DNA from: Larix kaempferi
Lineage: Eukaryota; Streptophyta; Pinopsida; Pinales; Pinaceae
Assembly (NCBI GenBank): GCA_027924585.1
Contig: BSBM01000602.1
Location: forward strand, 12,578,501-12,642,500
Direction: 5' to 3'
DNA: 64,000 nucleotides
A program made the position numbers and the translations under genes. The notes below the pieces were generated by a model. The model worked only from the letters and a program-made list of their open reading frames with translations, did no database searches and was not told the DNA's origin. Positions 12,584 through 24,850 of the stretch are shown piece after piece (position 1 is the stretch's first letter; every line of letters starts with the position of its first letter).

Positions 12584-13880
12584 GGCTTTGAAAAACTTGG
12601 GACATCCTTGTATCTCTAAGTCATATTTCTTGGGTTTTGCGCTTCGTTTCCTTTGCATATTTAGCTATTTATTGGTTAAAGGAGTAGATTGATTCTTTGT
12701 TTCCATTTTTGTTCAAAGAGAAACTTTGTTTTTGTCTCTCTTTTGCTAGATTTACAAGCTTGAAAAACATAAATATTCTTCTTACCTTAGTTTGACCATT
12801 TGACATTCTTGGTCTGACATTCAAAAGAAGAAGAAAATATTGTTTCATGTTCTTGTGCATCTGGGTTACAAAAAGATGTTGAATGTTTTTCTTTGCATTG
12901 CATTTGATTGTAAATAGTTACAGAATCTTTCTTTCCCGTAGCTTAGATGTGTATTTTTTAAGTGTAAAAATATAGGAAACGAATTATAATTTTTACATTT
13001 GTTATTGATAGAAAGATCTCTTTTTGTCACATTGGGATAGTTTTGGGTGTCTGATTTTTAAATTTTTGGCTTTTTTCTATCATTTTTTTAAAGCTAAAAT
13101 TACATTTGCATAGAGTTGTGCATTTGGGAAGAAAAACTCTCTCTCTCCTTCTTGAGTAGGACTTCATCGAAAGGAAGACTTGCATACTTATTCATTGCAT
13201 GGTTTTGATTAGAGTCATCACTTCATTGTCCACTTAACTACATACAATAAAATCAAGCGCTAGTTAGGTTAAAATATTTAGCAACTTGAGTGATAGGTTA
13301 GAGACGTGGTCCGACGTCTTTAAGCGTAGGAGCTGTCGTTATTTGCCTGCATTGCATCTCAGGGATTGTGTGGTTTTTCCACATACTAGTCGGTATATAG
13401 AACGACCTTTCACGTACCTCACGGTATATAGAAAGGTTCTTTCATGTACTCAACGGTATATAGGAAGGCCCTTGTCGAACGATTGTGCCTTAGACATCAC
13501 TACTACGGATTGGAGCTCCCACGTACCTTGTGTATATCAGGAGACACTTATAGGATCCTAGAACCATCTGTGTAAACCTCTTGGCCGTCTTGTTGTCGCA
13601 ATACACCAAGAAAAACACTCGGGGAGCTACTACACACGTACTGTTAGGTAGTTGGGTTATACGACCAAGGGTATGGTACCAATCCTCCTTGGTTAGTGCT
13701 CCGAAAAATTGGGTCAGATATAACTATTGGACCCTATAGTATATCGTGAGTTGTGATAACTTGATACACCTGTGAGGATTCTAGCTTTTATATCCCACCT
13801 ATTCACCAATTTGCTTGTTGGTTTTTGTTTGAGTAGTGTTTGTTGTGTGTGGTATTTAGAAGGCCTTAGAGAGTTTAGGT
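12584..13880 (+). other. Gypsy untranslated leader
   Basis: AT-rich and without recognisable coding. At 13385-13470 there are three copies of a CGGTATATAGAA-G-CCTTTC motif spaced about 33-34 bases. The last 200 bases lead into the gag frame at 13881. Confidence 0.5.
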
Positions 13881-15576
13881 ATGGAAACTTCTTCTGGGAC
13901 TACTAATCAAGAGACCCCTTTTCAAGGGGAACCTTTTGCTTTTCCTCCATTTGGAGATATTGGTCCTCCCTTTATTGCCACTTTGAATCTTCCTAGATTG
14001 TCCATAGGATTAACAGTATGGTTATTCTCCAATTCGGTCATCCTGAATGCATCTAATGCTTCAAATTTTAACTCTCTATCACTAGAGCATCAATCCCAAA
14101 TTTATCCTTTGCCTTCTTCGTCATATGTATCTTCTTCCATTTCTTCTCCCTTGCCTGATAAAAGCAGTGATGCTATTAATCAATAGGATAAGAAGAAGAA
14201 GAAAATGAATATTAAGAAGAAGAAGGGTAAGAAAGATACCAAGCATCAACTGACTACCCCTAATGATGCTCTTTCTAGTTAAACACCTCGAAAACCCAAG
14301 TTCCCTTGTAGTCTTTGTAGGGGGGGTCACTTTCTTAAGGATTGTCCTGGTCTTTCCAAAGTATTATAAGAGTGGTCTAAAGCCTCCAAACAACCTATAT
14401 CATTAGCCTATGGACATCATACTGATGATACCCCATCGACCAAGGACTCTATGGTTAAGGGTTGGAAAGTTAAATTCAAGAATCCTTGTTTGTTATGCAA
14501 GGACATGCACCTTACTTACCTTTGTCCTCGCATGGATGAAGCTTCACAATTGTAGGAAGACATTATTGTATCCCATAATCACCTTCCAACCAGATATCGT
14601 AAGTTGTCCCTTAACCCCTCATCGGTTGATAAAGTGGTCGGTCCAGTTACATCCTCAGTCGATCCTACTCTTCCCTTGAAGAGTGAATCCAAAGTAGTCG
14701 ATCCTGCTCCATCCTCAGTCGATCCCAATCTTTCCTCAAAGAGTGGAGAACAAGTTGTTCATCCTGATTTTACTTTGAAGAGTGAAGTTGAAGTAGTTGA
14801 GTTAATGTCATTTCAACTCGATCCCAGTCTTTCATTGGAGAATGTTGAGACTGAAGGAAGTAGTCACCATGACACAATCTTCGTCTCATCGTGCTCTTCC
14901 AGTTGAGAGTGAACTGAAAACCACTGATGTTTTCTTTATCAGTTCATATTGTTTTGGATAAGGGGGAATTTTACCCATCTCGATGGAACCCCCCCCAAGT
15001 ACTGATGTCATTTCCTTTGATTGGAATAATCTAACAAAATCTTATCTTCCTTCGGGTGTTCCTTTCCAGATATCTGTATAAGTTACCAGTAGGAACGTAC
15101 TTCACACTATTGTTGATGAAGGAGATTTTGTTAGTATTTTATCCTCAACTGCTTGGAAAGCTATAGGATCTCCTTAGCTTGTGCCAGCCATTTATTAGAT
15201 ATTGGGTTTTAATAGAAGACCTACTGGACCTTTAGGGATCCTCCCTCATTTACCTATTACCTTAGGAGGGAAAATCGTCTGCATTGATGTTATGGTAGTC
15301 CAAGGTCCCTTAGATTTTAATCTGCTTCTTGGGAGAGATTATGTCTATGTCGTGAAAGTTGTAATGTCCACACTCTTTTGAGTGATGTATTTTCCTCATA
15401 ATGGAAACATAGTGGCCATTGATCAGCTTTCCTTTGTCACACCCAATCATCATATGACTTCCAGCCACCAGGCTTCCCTGAATTTTCCGCATGTCTTAGT
15501 GGTTCCTCCCCCATCGTCAGCTATGTCTCTCAGCTTTGGATATCACGCCGGAGTTGAGTCGTTAGCGAACCAATAA
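13881..15576 (+). pseudogene. Gypsy gag-protease remnant: two CX2CX3HX4C zinc fingers and a retropepsin-like domain
   Basis: The frame starting ATG 13881 stays in one phase to 14906 with stops near 14184, 14280, 14367 and 14553. It has a Ser/Pro-rich N-terminus, a Lys-rich patch, then CSLCRGGHFLKDC at about 14307 and CLLCKDMHLTYLC at about 14491, two CX2CX3HX4C zinc fingers. Three VDP/SVDPxLxxKS repeats follow (about 14640-14840). At about 15085-15440 is a retropepsin-like segment with VDEGDFVSILSS in place of D-T/S-G, and LLLGRDYVY before a conserved FPHNGNIVAIDQLSF. DEG at the active-site position is what I recall for this plant gypsy group; whether it is active is unknown. Stops make the copy dead. 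Confidence 0.7.
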
Positions 15577-15699
15577 CTTTTTCCCATCATGGAAGAAGAT
15601 TAGAGGGGCATGTCTCTAGCCTTTGGACATCATACTGGAGTTAAGACCACAATCTTCTTAGGATGGGATCAAACTACCAACCTCTGGACATCATGTTGA

Positions 15700-16030
15700 G
15701 TAGGAACCAATCTTAAGCATAGTTTACTTTTGGTTTTAATCTTGTGTAAAAATGAAACCAACCATCATTTCGAGAATAGTTTTATTTTGTTTTAAGCTCG
15801 TTAAAAAATGAAATGGGCTACTTCAAGCATAGTTTACTTTCAGTTTCAAGCTTGTGTAAAAATGAAACCATTCATGAGAATAGTTCCCTTTCTTTGTCAA
15901 GCTCGTTAGAAAATGAAATAGGCCATCACGAGCATAGTTCTATTCCTTTTTCACGCTCGTTAAAAATGAAACAGATGATTATGAGCATAGTTCCCTTTCT
16001 GTGTCAAACTCGTTAAAAATGAAATAGGTT
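15700..16030 (+). repeat. Degenerate ~60-bp tandem repeats (GAGCATAGTT ... GCTCGTTAAAAATGAAA), block 1
   Basis: Five to six imperfect units, each with a GAGCATAGTTCCCTTTC-like half, a CAAGCTCGTTAAAAATGAAA-like half and a short variable spacer. A CTGGACATCATACTGGAGTTAAG motif borders the block and recurs at 16810. Confidence 0.8.
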
Positions 16031-16208
16031 CCTCTCCCATTGAGTCGAGTATCCCACCAGATTTAGGACTTGAACCTTCATTTCATCTACTTGTGTCACT
16101 TGATCCTCATTCTTGCTAGCCCTCTGGTGAACCTTTTCCTATTAATAGCCAGGAATTTAATTGGGTGAAGAAGAAGAGTAGGCAGACGAAACAAAGCTTG
16201 GGTGTCAT

Positions 16209-16808
16209 GTCTTTGTTAAGTTTTCGACAATTTCATTCTATTATCATTAGGATCTCTAAGAGAATAACATGTACAGCATATCAATCATAGACACAAAAGC
16301 AATCACACAAGAGACACAGAGTTTCACCAGGGAAAACCAAGAAGGTGAAAAACCCCGCAACTTCCTCAGAGATAAGATAAGTCACAAACCAAGATCACAA
16401 TGATCAAACCCAATAAGATGCCTCTAGCAGATTCTCCTCCTCCTCCACAAGTGCGCCACTTTCTCTCTTAGCTATGCGAGCTTGAGAAGTGAGTGAATGA
16501 GATAAATGAGAGACACAACCTCTCTATTTATACACTGACTTGACCTGCCAATAATCCACTGGGGCCGACTTGCTAATCAAGCCTAATAACCCAACCACAT
16601 GTGCTAACCAGGGCTGACCCCACACTGGTGGTCTAATAACCCATCAATGCAAATGACGACACTTGTCGATGCACATGACGACACTTACAAATACAAATGA
16701 TGACACTTCCAAATAGAGGAATGTAATATCTCTAATGGATATACAATAAGGTGCAAATGTAATACATAGAAGAATATCTTCCGAAGTTACAAATACATCA
16801 ACAGTCTC
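16209..16808 (-). mobile_element. Solo LTR (16214-16803) with target duplication GTCTT/GTCTC
   Basis: The element begins TGTTAAG at 16214 and ends CATCAACA at 16803. It is flanked by GTCTT (16209-16213) and GTCTC (16804-16808). The empty-site paralogue GCATGTCTCTAGCC at about 15603 in the same gypsy element shows where it inserted. The minus strand carries TATAAATA (16525-16532) and a typical plant copia R-region stretch (TTCACCTTCTTGGTTTTCCC), so the LTR is read on the minus strand. There is no internal domain, hence solo LTR. Confidence 0.82.
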
Positions 16809-17420
16809 CAGCCTCTGGACATCATACTGGAGTTAAGCCACTATATTTTGTTGATAATGATGGGGACAAGTTTCCAACCTCTAGACATCATGTTGGGGAA
16901 AAAATTGCGAATGGGTAGCACCCTAAGTACCAACCTCTGAACATCATGTTGGGAGGGAACCCGTCAATGGGCCTCATTCTGAGCATAGTTTAGTTTCAAC
17001 TTCAAGCTCGCTAAAAAATGAAACCATCGTCCTGAGCATAGTTCATTTTCTATTGCAAGCTCATTACAAATTTAAGCAGAAACCATGAGCATTGTTCCAA
17101 CCTTTCTTCGAGCTTGTTAAAAACAGTAAGATGGTGTTGAGCTTACTTTTTCCCTTTTGTGCTCTAGTTAAAAATATGAAATTTGGTTCAAGCTTACTTT
17201 TTCCTTTTTCGTGCTTTGGATCCAAACATGAAAAATATTCCAAGTGCTTTTGATACCATTGTTGTGCTCGTTAAAATTGAGTATAAAAGGTGACGAATCA
17301 ATATTTACTCTTTCTCATGCTCGTAAATACATGAGAATAGGTTACTGAGTATACTTTTATCACTTTTTTCGGGCTCGTAAAAACTATTACGAAAAAGGAA
17401 CCCCTGGATTTTCCTTTAAG
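16804..17420 (+). repeat. Degenerate GCTCGTTAAAAATGAAA tandem repeats, block 2
   Basis: The repeat family of block 1 continues after the solo LTR with increasing divergence (GCTCGTAAAA variants persist to about 17790). Two CTGGACATCATACTGGAG-like motifs occur at 16812 and 16880. Confidence 0.7.
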
Positions 17421-19067
17421 TTCTTTTTAGACTCCCAAAATATGAAACGATCGTCGCGTGAACTTGCTTCCTTTCACGCTCGTAAAAGGATTTGAAAGGG
17501 CATCTGTTCAGTTTTAGCTTACCCCTTTTTCAGGCCGAGTAGTATTAATTACGAAAAATGAATACCTTAGCCGACCATCGACTAAGAGAGTTCTCCTTCG
17601 CATTTTTTTACTCTTGTTTCGGGCTTACGAGACTAACTTTACGAAAAAGGCCTTTTCAAAGTCTTCTTTAGATTATTTCAGAGTCTCTAAACATGAAAAA
17701 TAACCGAGTTTTCCTTCCTTGTACTCGTAAAATCAAACATCGAAGGACCCTTTTTGGCACCGAACCCCTCCTTTCTTAGGTTCGTAAAACATGTGATATT
17801 AGACTTGTTCGAAGGATGAGCTATACCGAGCATCTGTTATCCTCCTCAAGCTCGTTAAAAAACAAAGAGGTACTCATCAAGCATGATAGGGGTTGGGGAT
17901 AAATAAGCTAAGTTTGTTTTAAACAACTTTATGGCAGCTTGTGTCATCCTTGAACATGGCACCTGTTTGCGTCTCGTCATACAATTGGGTAATATGCTTG
18001 TCTCCGAGTCTTTCCAATTCCGTGGGTCGTCCCATTCCTTCAAGTCATCTAAAGAATGTCTCAGTCATTGTTGCATTATATCTTGGTCTCTGCTTCATTG
18101 AGTCAATGCTACCAAGTCATTATTGTTGTGCCATTCAATGTTCAAGGGAAGTTTACCTAAGTCATCCTCTACAATATTGTCAGCCTTTACATCCTTGTGT
18201 TAGTCCATACTCATCCGATTCATTACTTCACATCACTTTCCTATGTCATTTTTGTGTCGATGATGTGGGATTCATCATGGCCCTCCTTTGACGAGTCTAT
18301 TTCTGTCGACTTCAACACATCATCCAGGAATTAGACTTAGGAACCACCTTAGTACCTTGGTACTTGCATGCCTCAATGGCAGGTTTCCTCGTATTCGACA
18401 GTAGGTTCTCATCATTGACCTATGATCGAATGATTCCATGAGTGTTTGATGTCAAAACATTTATTCACATTTGTTGGAATGTACTAGTGATACCTTGGGG
18501 ATCATCATCATCATTGGTGATTTCCCTCACACTTGTTAACAAGTTACATTATTAACCAGTAATCAAGTGGTTTCTACCATGTTCGACTTCAACACCTTGT
18601 CATCACATGGTTAGATTCGTATCGATTTGGGATCGGCTAGAAGACCCTAGATGGTTCTGAAGTCTATTTAACACATCCAGGTTGCGATGGTGATTTTTTG
18701 AGTAGGTTCCCACATGGACATTATGCTAGTGACCTCATTGATGTACTTTCACACAGATCCACTCGTGTATTGGTCGTGGCTGTATCATTACCTTATCATG
18801 GATCTACACTTGTAGTCTAGTAGCCATGATTCTTCTTTAGTCATTGTTGAGTCAGTATTATCATGGATCTGCGATGTATTGGTCGTAATCAATGCTTTGA
18901 GTCAATTGTTCCAAGCATGAGAATGCCCGCCTCAGGGTTGTTAGACATATTGTTGATGTTTGTTTGCAGCTCTTCTCCAGATCTCTTTCAGATATCCCTG
19001 CAGACTTAATTATTGGTAAAATTTTCGGTCATCATATTTCTTCTGACCTCGCACTTTATGGGGCATC
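17421..19067 (+). other. 3' internal region of the gypsy element, no recognised coding
   Basis: Only short frames are present, none with a reverse transcriptase, integrase or chromodomain signature. GGGGCATC at 19060 is a weak polypurine candidate before LTR C. Confidence 0.5.
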
Positions 19068-20118
19068 TATTATACCTCAAATTTTCACATTGTGTACCAT
19101 TTAGAGTCTTCATGTCATATCATCATAAGAAACATGATGTTTGTGCCTCCTAGGGGTGTTAGGACCCTTTGTCATTATGTTGGTCCCTTCCCTAGTCACA
19201 CTTGGAAGTAAATCCAACAACTTAGGGATCGAAAACCACTTGACCTAACCCACTTATTGACCTCTTAGAGATATTTTTGCTCCCTGCTAGTGGTGCAAGG
19301 CACTAAAATTCCTTATTTTTGCGTTCTGCATGCCTATGGGGGCGCAAAAATTATAACATTTTCGTGTTTTGCTCAGTTATAGGGGCACGAAAAATCCCTA
19401 AATAGCCATCTTCCTTGGATTTTGGATCTTGGATCTCGAGGAGATTTTCATGGGATGAGGTCCCCCTTCAAATCCCATCTCACATTCCCTCCTTGGAAAG
19501 ATTTAGATCCTTGATCCACATATCCCTCACTTAGATCCATAATCTCATCTTAGTGTTTGTCCTCCTAAATCCTATAAGAAGAAGGCCATCCATGAGCTAG
19601 GGGGGGATGATCTTGAAAGCATCAAACCTATTATCCTAAGAGTCTTGCAAGGGTGGTGAACGAGAGCTTGGAGGATGATCATGCTGCAATAATGTTAGGT
19701 ATAGTCCATTTTGATGTACGTATTTTCATGGATTTCCTATTAAGATAACTTAGCCTATTCCTCCCATTTTCATGTTTTTATGGTAAATGCATGAAATTGT
19801 ATATATTTTCATAGCTGGATCTTTGTTCATACATATATTTCTTTGGAGAAGGTGTTGTCTTTCCTTTGTGAATAGGTTCATAATCCCATGATCAAAGGTT
19901 GGAGTTCGAGCAACATAGGAGTACCGAGAACAATCATCAAAGTAAGGTACACCATCTACCTGCTTTGTCTTTCCATAGCTTGATAATTTTTTGTATGGGT
20001 TAGATTTAGGAGGATTTTAGTGTCTATCTGTTTCCTTTTTGTCTTGGGTAGGCAACTAGGGGCCTTTTATAATCCCAAGGAGATATCTACCTATCCGTAG
20101 GGATATTTTCTTAGCACA
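19068..20118 (+). repeat. Gypsy LTR copy C (3' LTR)
   Basis: It aligns with copies A and B from TATTATACCTC (first dinucleotide mutated from TG) to TTAGCACA. It is followed by CCGTG, the probable second copy of the target duplication, and then resumes copia gag. Confidence 0.85.
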
Positions 20119-20123
20119 CCGTG

Positions 20124-20780
20124 GCTTTAAAAACAACTTCCTTTCTAATGGGAGTCTCTTTCTCATTTCTCATCTCGTATGCAGTGAGGATTCCCTAAAG
20201 CTCATCCTTCGTCAAGTCTTCAAGATTAGATCAATCTTCTAGCATGGACACTTTCGCATCGAATTTTTGAGGCATAGTTCTCAATATCGTCTATACCACG
20301 GATTTTTCATCCAGAGTGACCCCAAGACTCTTGATAGCATTAACTATCTCATCTACTCTTAAGAAGTAAGATGTAATGTTCTCTTCATATTTCATTCTCA
20401 AAGACTCAAACTGCCCAAAGTAGTTTTGCAACTTTGCTTTCTTTACCTTATTGTCTCCTTCATATATACCTCTCAGTTTGTCCCAAACTTCCTTAGTTGA
20501 TGAGCAATGCATAACTTTGATGAATTCGTCACCCATCAAGCCACATAGCAGAGCATTTTTGGCTCTATCATTGCTTTCATAAATTCTCCATTGCGTTGGA
20601 TTAACCGGTACAACTGCTGGAACATGATAACCATCGACGGAAGATTTCCAAACATCTTATCCCAACGACTGCAAATAAAATTCCATATGTCCCTTCTAGA
20701 AAATATAATTGGTGCCATCAAATCTTGGTGCTTTGTTGGTGGAAATGCCTTCATGCTTATCCATTTTTGTGCAACGATCT
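20124..20780 (-). pseudogene. Copia gag N-terminal half
   Basis: The minus strand gives one frame reading APRFDGTNYIF..GHMEFYLQ, then NALLCGLMGDEF, VMHCSSTKEVWDKL and FLRVDEIVNAIKSLG. These are the signature blocks of the copia gag family (DUF4219/UBN2, Retrotran_gag_2). Stops sit where Trp and other residues are expected in the first block (for example near 20696). The product continues towards 20124 through PQKFDAKV and LTKDEL-type blocks and is cut there by the gypsy element; its continuation is at 8831. It encodes the structural capsid in family members and is dead here. Confidence 0.82.
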
Positions 20781-20811
20781 ATCTTCCATATGCTAATCTG
20801 TTACTAGAGAC

Positions 20812-20829
20812 ACCCTCTCTAACACCAAT
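20812..20829 (-). other. Primer-binding site of the minus-strand copia element
   Basis: The minus strand reads ATTGGTGTTAGAGAGGGT immediately inside the right LTR. It resembles TGGTATCAGAGC, complementary to initiator Met-tRNA, with several substitutions. It sets the element's orientation. Confidence 0.75.
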
Positions 20830-23366
20830 TGTTGGAATCGATTCAATACTGAAAGGGGGGGTGAATCAGTATTAGCATAGTTATAAGCAATTTTTACCTT
20901 CTCAAGCATAATAGCCTTTACTTAATTCTTATCTTCTGTTATGCATCAATTAATAAACATCCACACATATATGCACCGATATAAACAACACATAACACAC
21001 AGAATTTTTACGTGGAAACCCAAACGAGAGAAAACCATGAAATGTTTCTTTATAATGAGAAATAATACATTCGAGGAAGAACCAACTTCCTGTGTTTACC
21101 AACACCAACTGGAAGGAGGCACCAACCCCCTAGTTTTACAAGCTCCAACCTGAAGGAAGCTACAAATCCTTGTGTTTCTCCAACACCAACTGGAAGGAGG
21201 CATTAACCCCCTGTCTCCTTGTTGTTTTATAGGCACCAACCTGAAGGAAGCTCCAACTCCTTGTCCCCTTGCCCAGTCCGACCGCCCTGATGTCCGATGT
21301 ATGTTGTTGTCATACTGAACTTCAACTAAACGCACACTTATGATCTTCTGACTATAATTATGTTGTGCGCTACCTTCGTATGCAGTCTATAATCTGTCAT
21401 TGAGTTGGAAACTTTACTTGACTTCTCATTCCTCTCAAATCACACTTTTGTTGAGGACTTACTTCATGTTTTGTGTGCTCATTAATACTGTAATCAGCGT
21501 CATTGATTATCTTTGTGTTCTGCTAATTGTATGACTGCAATGACCAATTGATATTGTGCTTTCAATTGATAATTTGTTGTTCTGAAATAAAGCACTAGTA
21601 ACAGATATAATTGCGCACTTACTGATGGGTTCATTATGTTTAAGTGTTGCAGTTTCTTAGACAGTTTGCGACGTCATGTGCATCAAATGATTCGCCTGTT
21701 TCGTTTAACGCACTTGCCTTAGATCATATGCTTCATGATATGCACGCTGGATACTGTCGTTGTTATGTTGTCGCACATCAGATGGTCTACTCAACTTCAC
21801 ACACTTTCACTTCTGTTCATATGCATCAACAAGACATCTGCGCATTATCTGATAATCTTTGGTTATGTCTCCGCATTTCTGTCTTTACAACATATGTGAC
21901 TAACGATGTGCCAATTGTAATGTTGTCCTTCAAAACATCAATCACGTGCGCATACTTCAGTATTTCTTCCTTTCAATACTTGTGCATCCAGCATAGACCT
22001 ACAACATCTTTGTGCGCACCATCAAACCTTCGTTTTGCTATATGTGTGCACTCGACTCCTCGCTAGATCATATTGTTCTGTCCTCGAGCCCTTTGATGCC
22101 CCGAATATCAAACTTCAACAAACACTTGAAGCTCTTATGCTCTCACCATCAAGCTTGCATCCATTCTCCAACTTGCATGTCTATTTATACATGTCCTGCA
22201 CGGATTGTATGTTCACAAGTTGGTCGTGGCATATCTTCTTCCATACTTCTTGGATTGTGAATATGCCACATGGCATCCTTTATTCCATACTTCTCAGATT
22301 GTGCATATGCCATGTGTCATCTTCTACGATGTTGATGTGTCAAGCGCCTTCATGGTCCACAACATAGTGGGACTCTACACCTTGGTGGTATACCTTTGCT
22401 CCCTATTGCCTTGAGGTATGTGCGCATCCTTATTCTTCATTTTGATGAGTTTATAACCTTTTTCATACCATTCCTTGTGGGTATTGCACCCTTGTGGTAT
22501 TGATGCTTCACGAAATTTATGCATACTCCAACTTCTACTTGGTGGGATTATGACGCTTGCCTTGTCATCTCTTGTGGGACTTGCGCACCTGTTCTACCAT
22601 CGCCTGTGGAATTTGCTCATAGAATTGCTTCAACCGCTGTACCTTTCTAGGAACGTGTGTGCATTCCACTAACTGGAAGAATCTTCTAATTGTCTAGGCT
22701 TGTGTGCTTTTAGGATTGTCAAACCATTTGATGGTTCTTAATGCTTGCGCACGTTCAACCATAAGCCAAACAATTCTTAGACTTGCTTGAGCACTCATAC
22801 CATTTGTTCAACCATATCATTGGTTGCTTGTGTACATGTACCATTGTCTAACCAACACCTAGGATGCTTGTGCATTGTCCAATCAACTCCTTGGATGCTT
22901 TTGTACTTGTACCATTGTCCAACCAACACCTTGGCTACTTGTGCACCTGTACCATTGTCCAACCAACTCCTTTGATTGCTACAATGAGAGAGTATGACTT
23001 CATGGTATTGATATTTGCGCAGGGACCACATGTTGAAGTATACATTACTTGTGTTCTTCTTTGAACTTGATCTGCATTATATATATTCCTTGGACACACT
23101 TCTTTAGACTAAATGTACTCTTGAATATACTTCATTAAACTAACATCCATGTCTGTCACCTTGACCATATTGCGCATATACTTATGGTATTCATGTTCTT
23201 CTTTATCTTGCGCATATACTTCTTCAAAGTGGCTTCCATATATTTCTTCGCATTATTGTAGCAATGTTGTATTCACTTTGACATTAGTTGATATCAGTGA
23301 CTCGTTCTGAATCAGTTGACATCCTCTTTGACATTAGTTGACATCAATGACAACAAAAGTTCAACA
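20830..23366 (-). repeat. Right LTR (5' LTR in element orientation)
   Basis: 2,537 bp, TGTTGG to CAACA, collinear with 1894-5235 apart from the solo LTR there. It is followed by the target duplication ATTAT at 23367-23371. The internal minisatellite at 22790-22980 matches the one in the left LTR. Confidence 0.9.
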
Positions 23367-23445
23367 ATTATAACATCTATGTTTAATATATTAATGGTTG
23401 GGTTATTAGACATATGACACCATCATTTGTTAACTTTTATTACAA

Positions 23446-23942
23446 GTGCATTCATTCTCATCTATGTGGGATTATGGACATCATTTTCACAACGAGGATG
23501 TTGATGATGGGCGTGTTACACAAGATTGTGGAGTGGAAAACGAGTTTGACCAATCTGGTCGTGCTAGGCACCGAGATCGAAACCTGATAGGAGGGATGTT
23601 GGGTTATGTCAGAAAGATACAAGAGATCATTGAAGTGGACTTCTCATCTTTCCAATGTGTTATTTTTAGGTGCATACGGTGGGACACATTTGACCGGAAT
23701 AATGTAAAGGAAGATCGTAATAGTGGGTTGATATGTATCAACTCTAGAAAGATGTGGGATGAAAGTAAGAAGCCCTATGTTTTCTGAAAACACTACAACC
23801 AAGTGTTCTTTTACCCATATGCGTTGGATAGAGATTGGTGGTTCATATTAATACATGACCCTAGATCTAAACATGTTTTTGAGAACAACAGTGCTATCAT
23901 GCCAATCAAGGAAGATAATGAGAGTGATGGCAATAGAGAGTG
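23446..23942 (+). pseudogene. CACTA transposase C-terminal segment, DUF4216
   Basis: The frame contains YVRKIQEIIEVDFSSFQCVI and a WDTFDRN..DRNSGLICINS block, then (after one TGA at 23785) NQVFFYPYALDRDWW and DPRSKHVFENN. This order is the DUF4216 domain that follows DUF4218 in plant CACTA transposases. The preceding halves are at 150-1893 and the frame was separated by the copia insertion. The upstream 23372-23445 stretch probably contains intron sequence. Final stop at about 23941. Dead copy. Confidence 0.8.
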
Positions 23943-23999
23943 ATATGTACATGTTTTATTCCATCATTTTTCATATTGATATATCATTTTGTTACTGAT

Positions 24000-24002
<3 letters not shown>

Positions 24003-24079
<77 letters not shown>
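24003..24079. repeat. (TA)n microsatellite
   Basis: Nearly pure TA dinucleotides with a few CACA/CATA interruptions. Slippage-prone, so the length may be inexact. Confidence 0.95.
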
Positions 24080-24169
24080 ACATCAAACTGATGATAAATG
24101 TCAAATATACATGTTTAGTCCACCCCCAAAACCATATCGTCATCACTACCATATCATCATCATTGTTTG

Positions 24170-24850
24170 TCACCCACTAGATGTATCGACACCTCCAGCA
24201 ATAGAGCGAGAGGCATGATTAGTATCTCTGCTAAGAAATAAACTAGCATGTAAATCAACAAAAAAGACATCTCTAGGAATCTGGATCACCTCACCTTATC
24301 TGAGCATCCTCTCCAAATATGAGGGGACTAGTGGATGAGGATCATGGGGAGCTGATGGATCTCTGGAGGTTGGTTGGTCGGATAGGTATAACGGATCAAA
24401 AGCTAGATCGGTAGAAGGAGGGGGAGGTGGAGGAGATGTCTGAGATGATAATGGAGGATCGGTAGGAGGGGGAGGAAGAGGGGGAGGCCGAGGAGGAGGT
24501 GCATGAGATGTGGAGGCTATGTCAATAGTTGAAGGAGAAGGTGGAGTCATAGATGTCAAAGCTGGTGGAGGAGTGGGTGAAGGTGGAGGAGGAGGTCGAT
24601 GGTCATCTCTCCTATTGGCCAAATGAATGCGTGCACCGACAACATGCTGCATCAACAACCTCATATGATGATGAAGAATACTCCATATATCTATAAGCTG
24701 AGGCTGCCGAAGAATATCGTGCACTCGCACAGGCTGAACACCCACATTTGCCAACAATGTTGTTTGCCACATCTTATTGATACTTATCTTGGGGCCTACG
24801 TGGACGATGGCCAGGATGTCTACCAGCCAACTGTGGTGTAACAAACCCAA
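24170..24850 (-). pseudogene. Proline-rich reading frame of the CACTA element, function unknown
   Basis: The minus-strand frame runs from about 24850 to a TGA at 24172-24170, with one internal TAA near 24297. The first 75 residues are mixed sequence with several His and Leu. About 90 residues follow of Pro-rich low complexity (runs such as RPPPPPSPTPPP, LPPPPTDPP, SPPPPPPS), then a compact tail YLERMLR..GEVIQIPRDVFFVD..ASLFLSRDT. It converges on the DUF4216 segment, ending 230 bp from it. I do not recognise the family. It could be a second CACTA protein or a captured exon. Confidence 0.45.

Larger units (their letters stand above)
10898..20118 (+). mobile_element. Ty3/gypsy-type LTR retrotransposon, gag-protease only, no polymerase seen
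   Basis: LTR B (10898-11947) and LTR C (19068-20118) bound it. LTR C is followed by CCGTG, one mismatch from the CTGTG preceding LTR A and B, consistent with a 5-bp target duplication inside the copia gag. On the plus strand a TGGCGACCATATTGG primer site follows LTR B. Internally there is a gag-like frame with two zinc fingers, a retropepsin-like domain, long arrays of a GCTCGTTAAAAATGAAA repeat, and no reverse transcriptase or integrase. This matches large non-autonomous gypsy relatives of plants; the exact lineage is not determined. Confidence 0.8.
1894..23366 (-). mobile_element. Large non-autonomous Ty1/copia-type LTR retrotransposon with nested insertions
   Basis: The outer boundaries are two related LTRs starting TGTTGG and ending CAACA, with the duplication ATTAT on both sides. 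Orientation is minus. Next to the right LTR the minus strand reads TTGGTGTTAGAGAGGG, resembling the initiator-Met tRNA primer site TGGTATCAGAGC. Next to the left LTR it reads CCAAAGGGGGAGATTG, a typical polypurine tract. Recognisable coding is gag only (20.1-20.8 kb and 6.6-8.8 kb). No integrase, reverse transcriptase or RNase H was seen, so mobilisation would have needed a partner element. Without the nested insertions the internal region is about 4.3 kb. The two LTRs differ at roughly one base in ten over the first 115 bases compared, so the insertion is old. Confidence 0.88.

Noticed and set aside
1894-23366. Reading the outer element as a plus-strand gypsy element
   Set aside because: Gag, primer site and purine tract are all on the minus strand and of copia type; only the nested element is plus-strand.
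23964-24180. Tyr/Ile-repeat frames on both strands
   Set aside because: Direct translation of a TA dinucleotide repeat.
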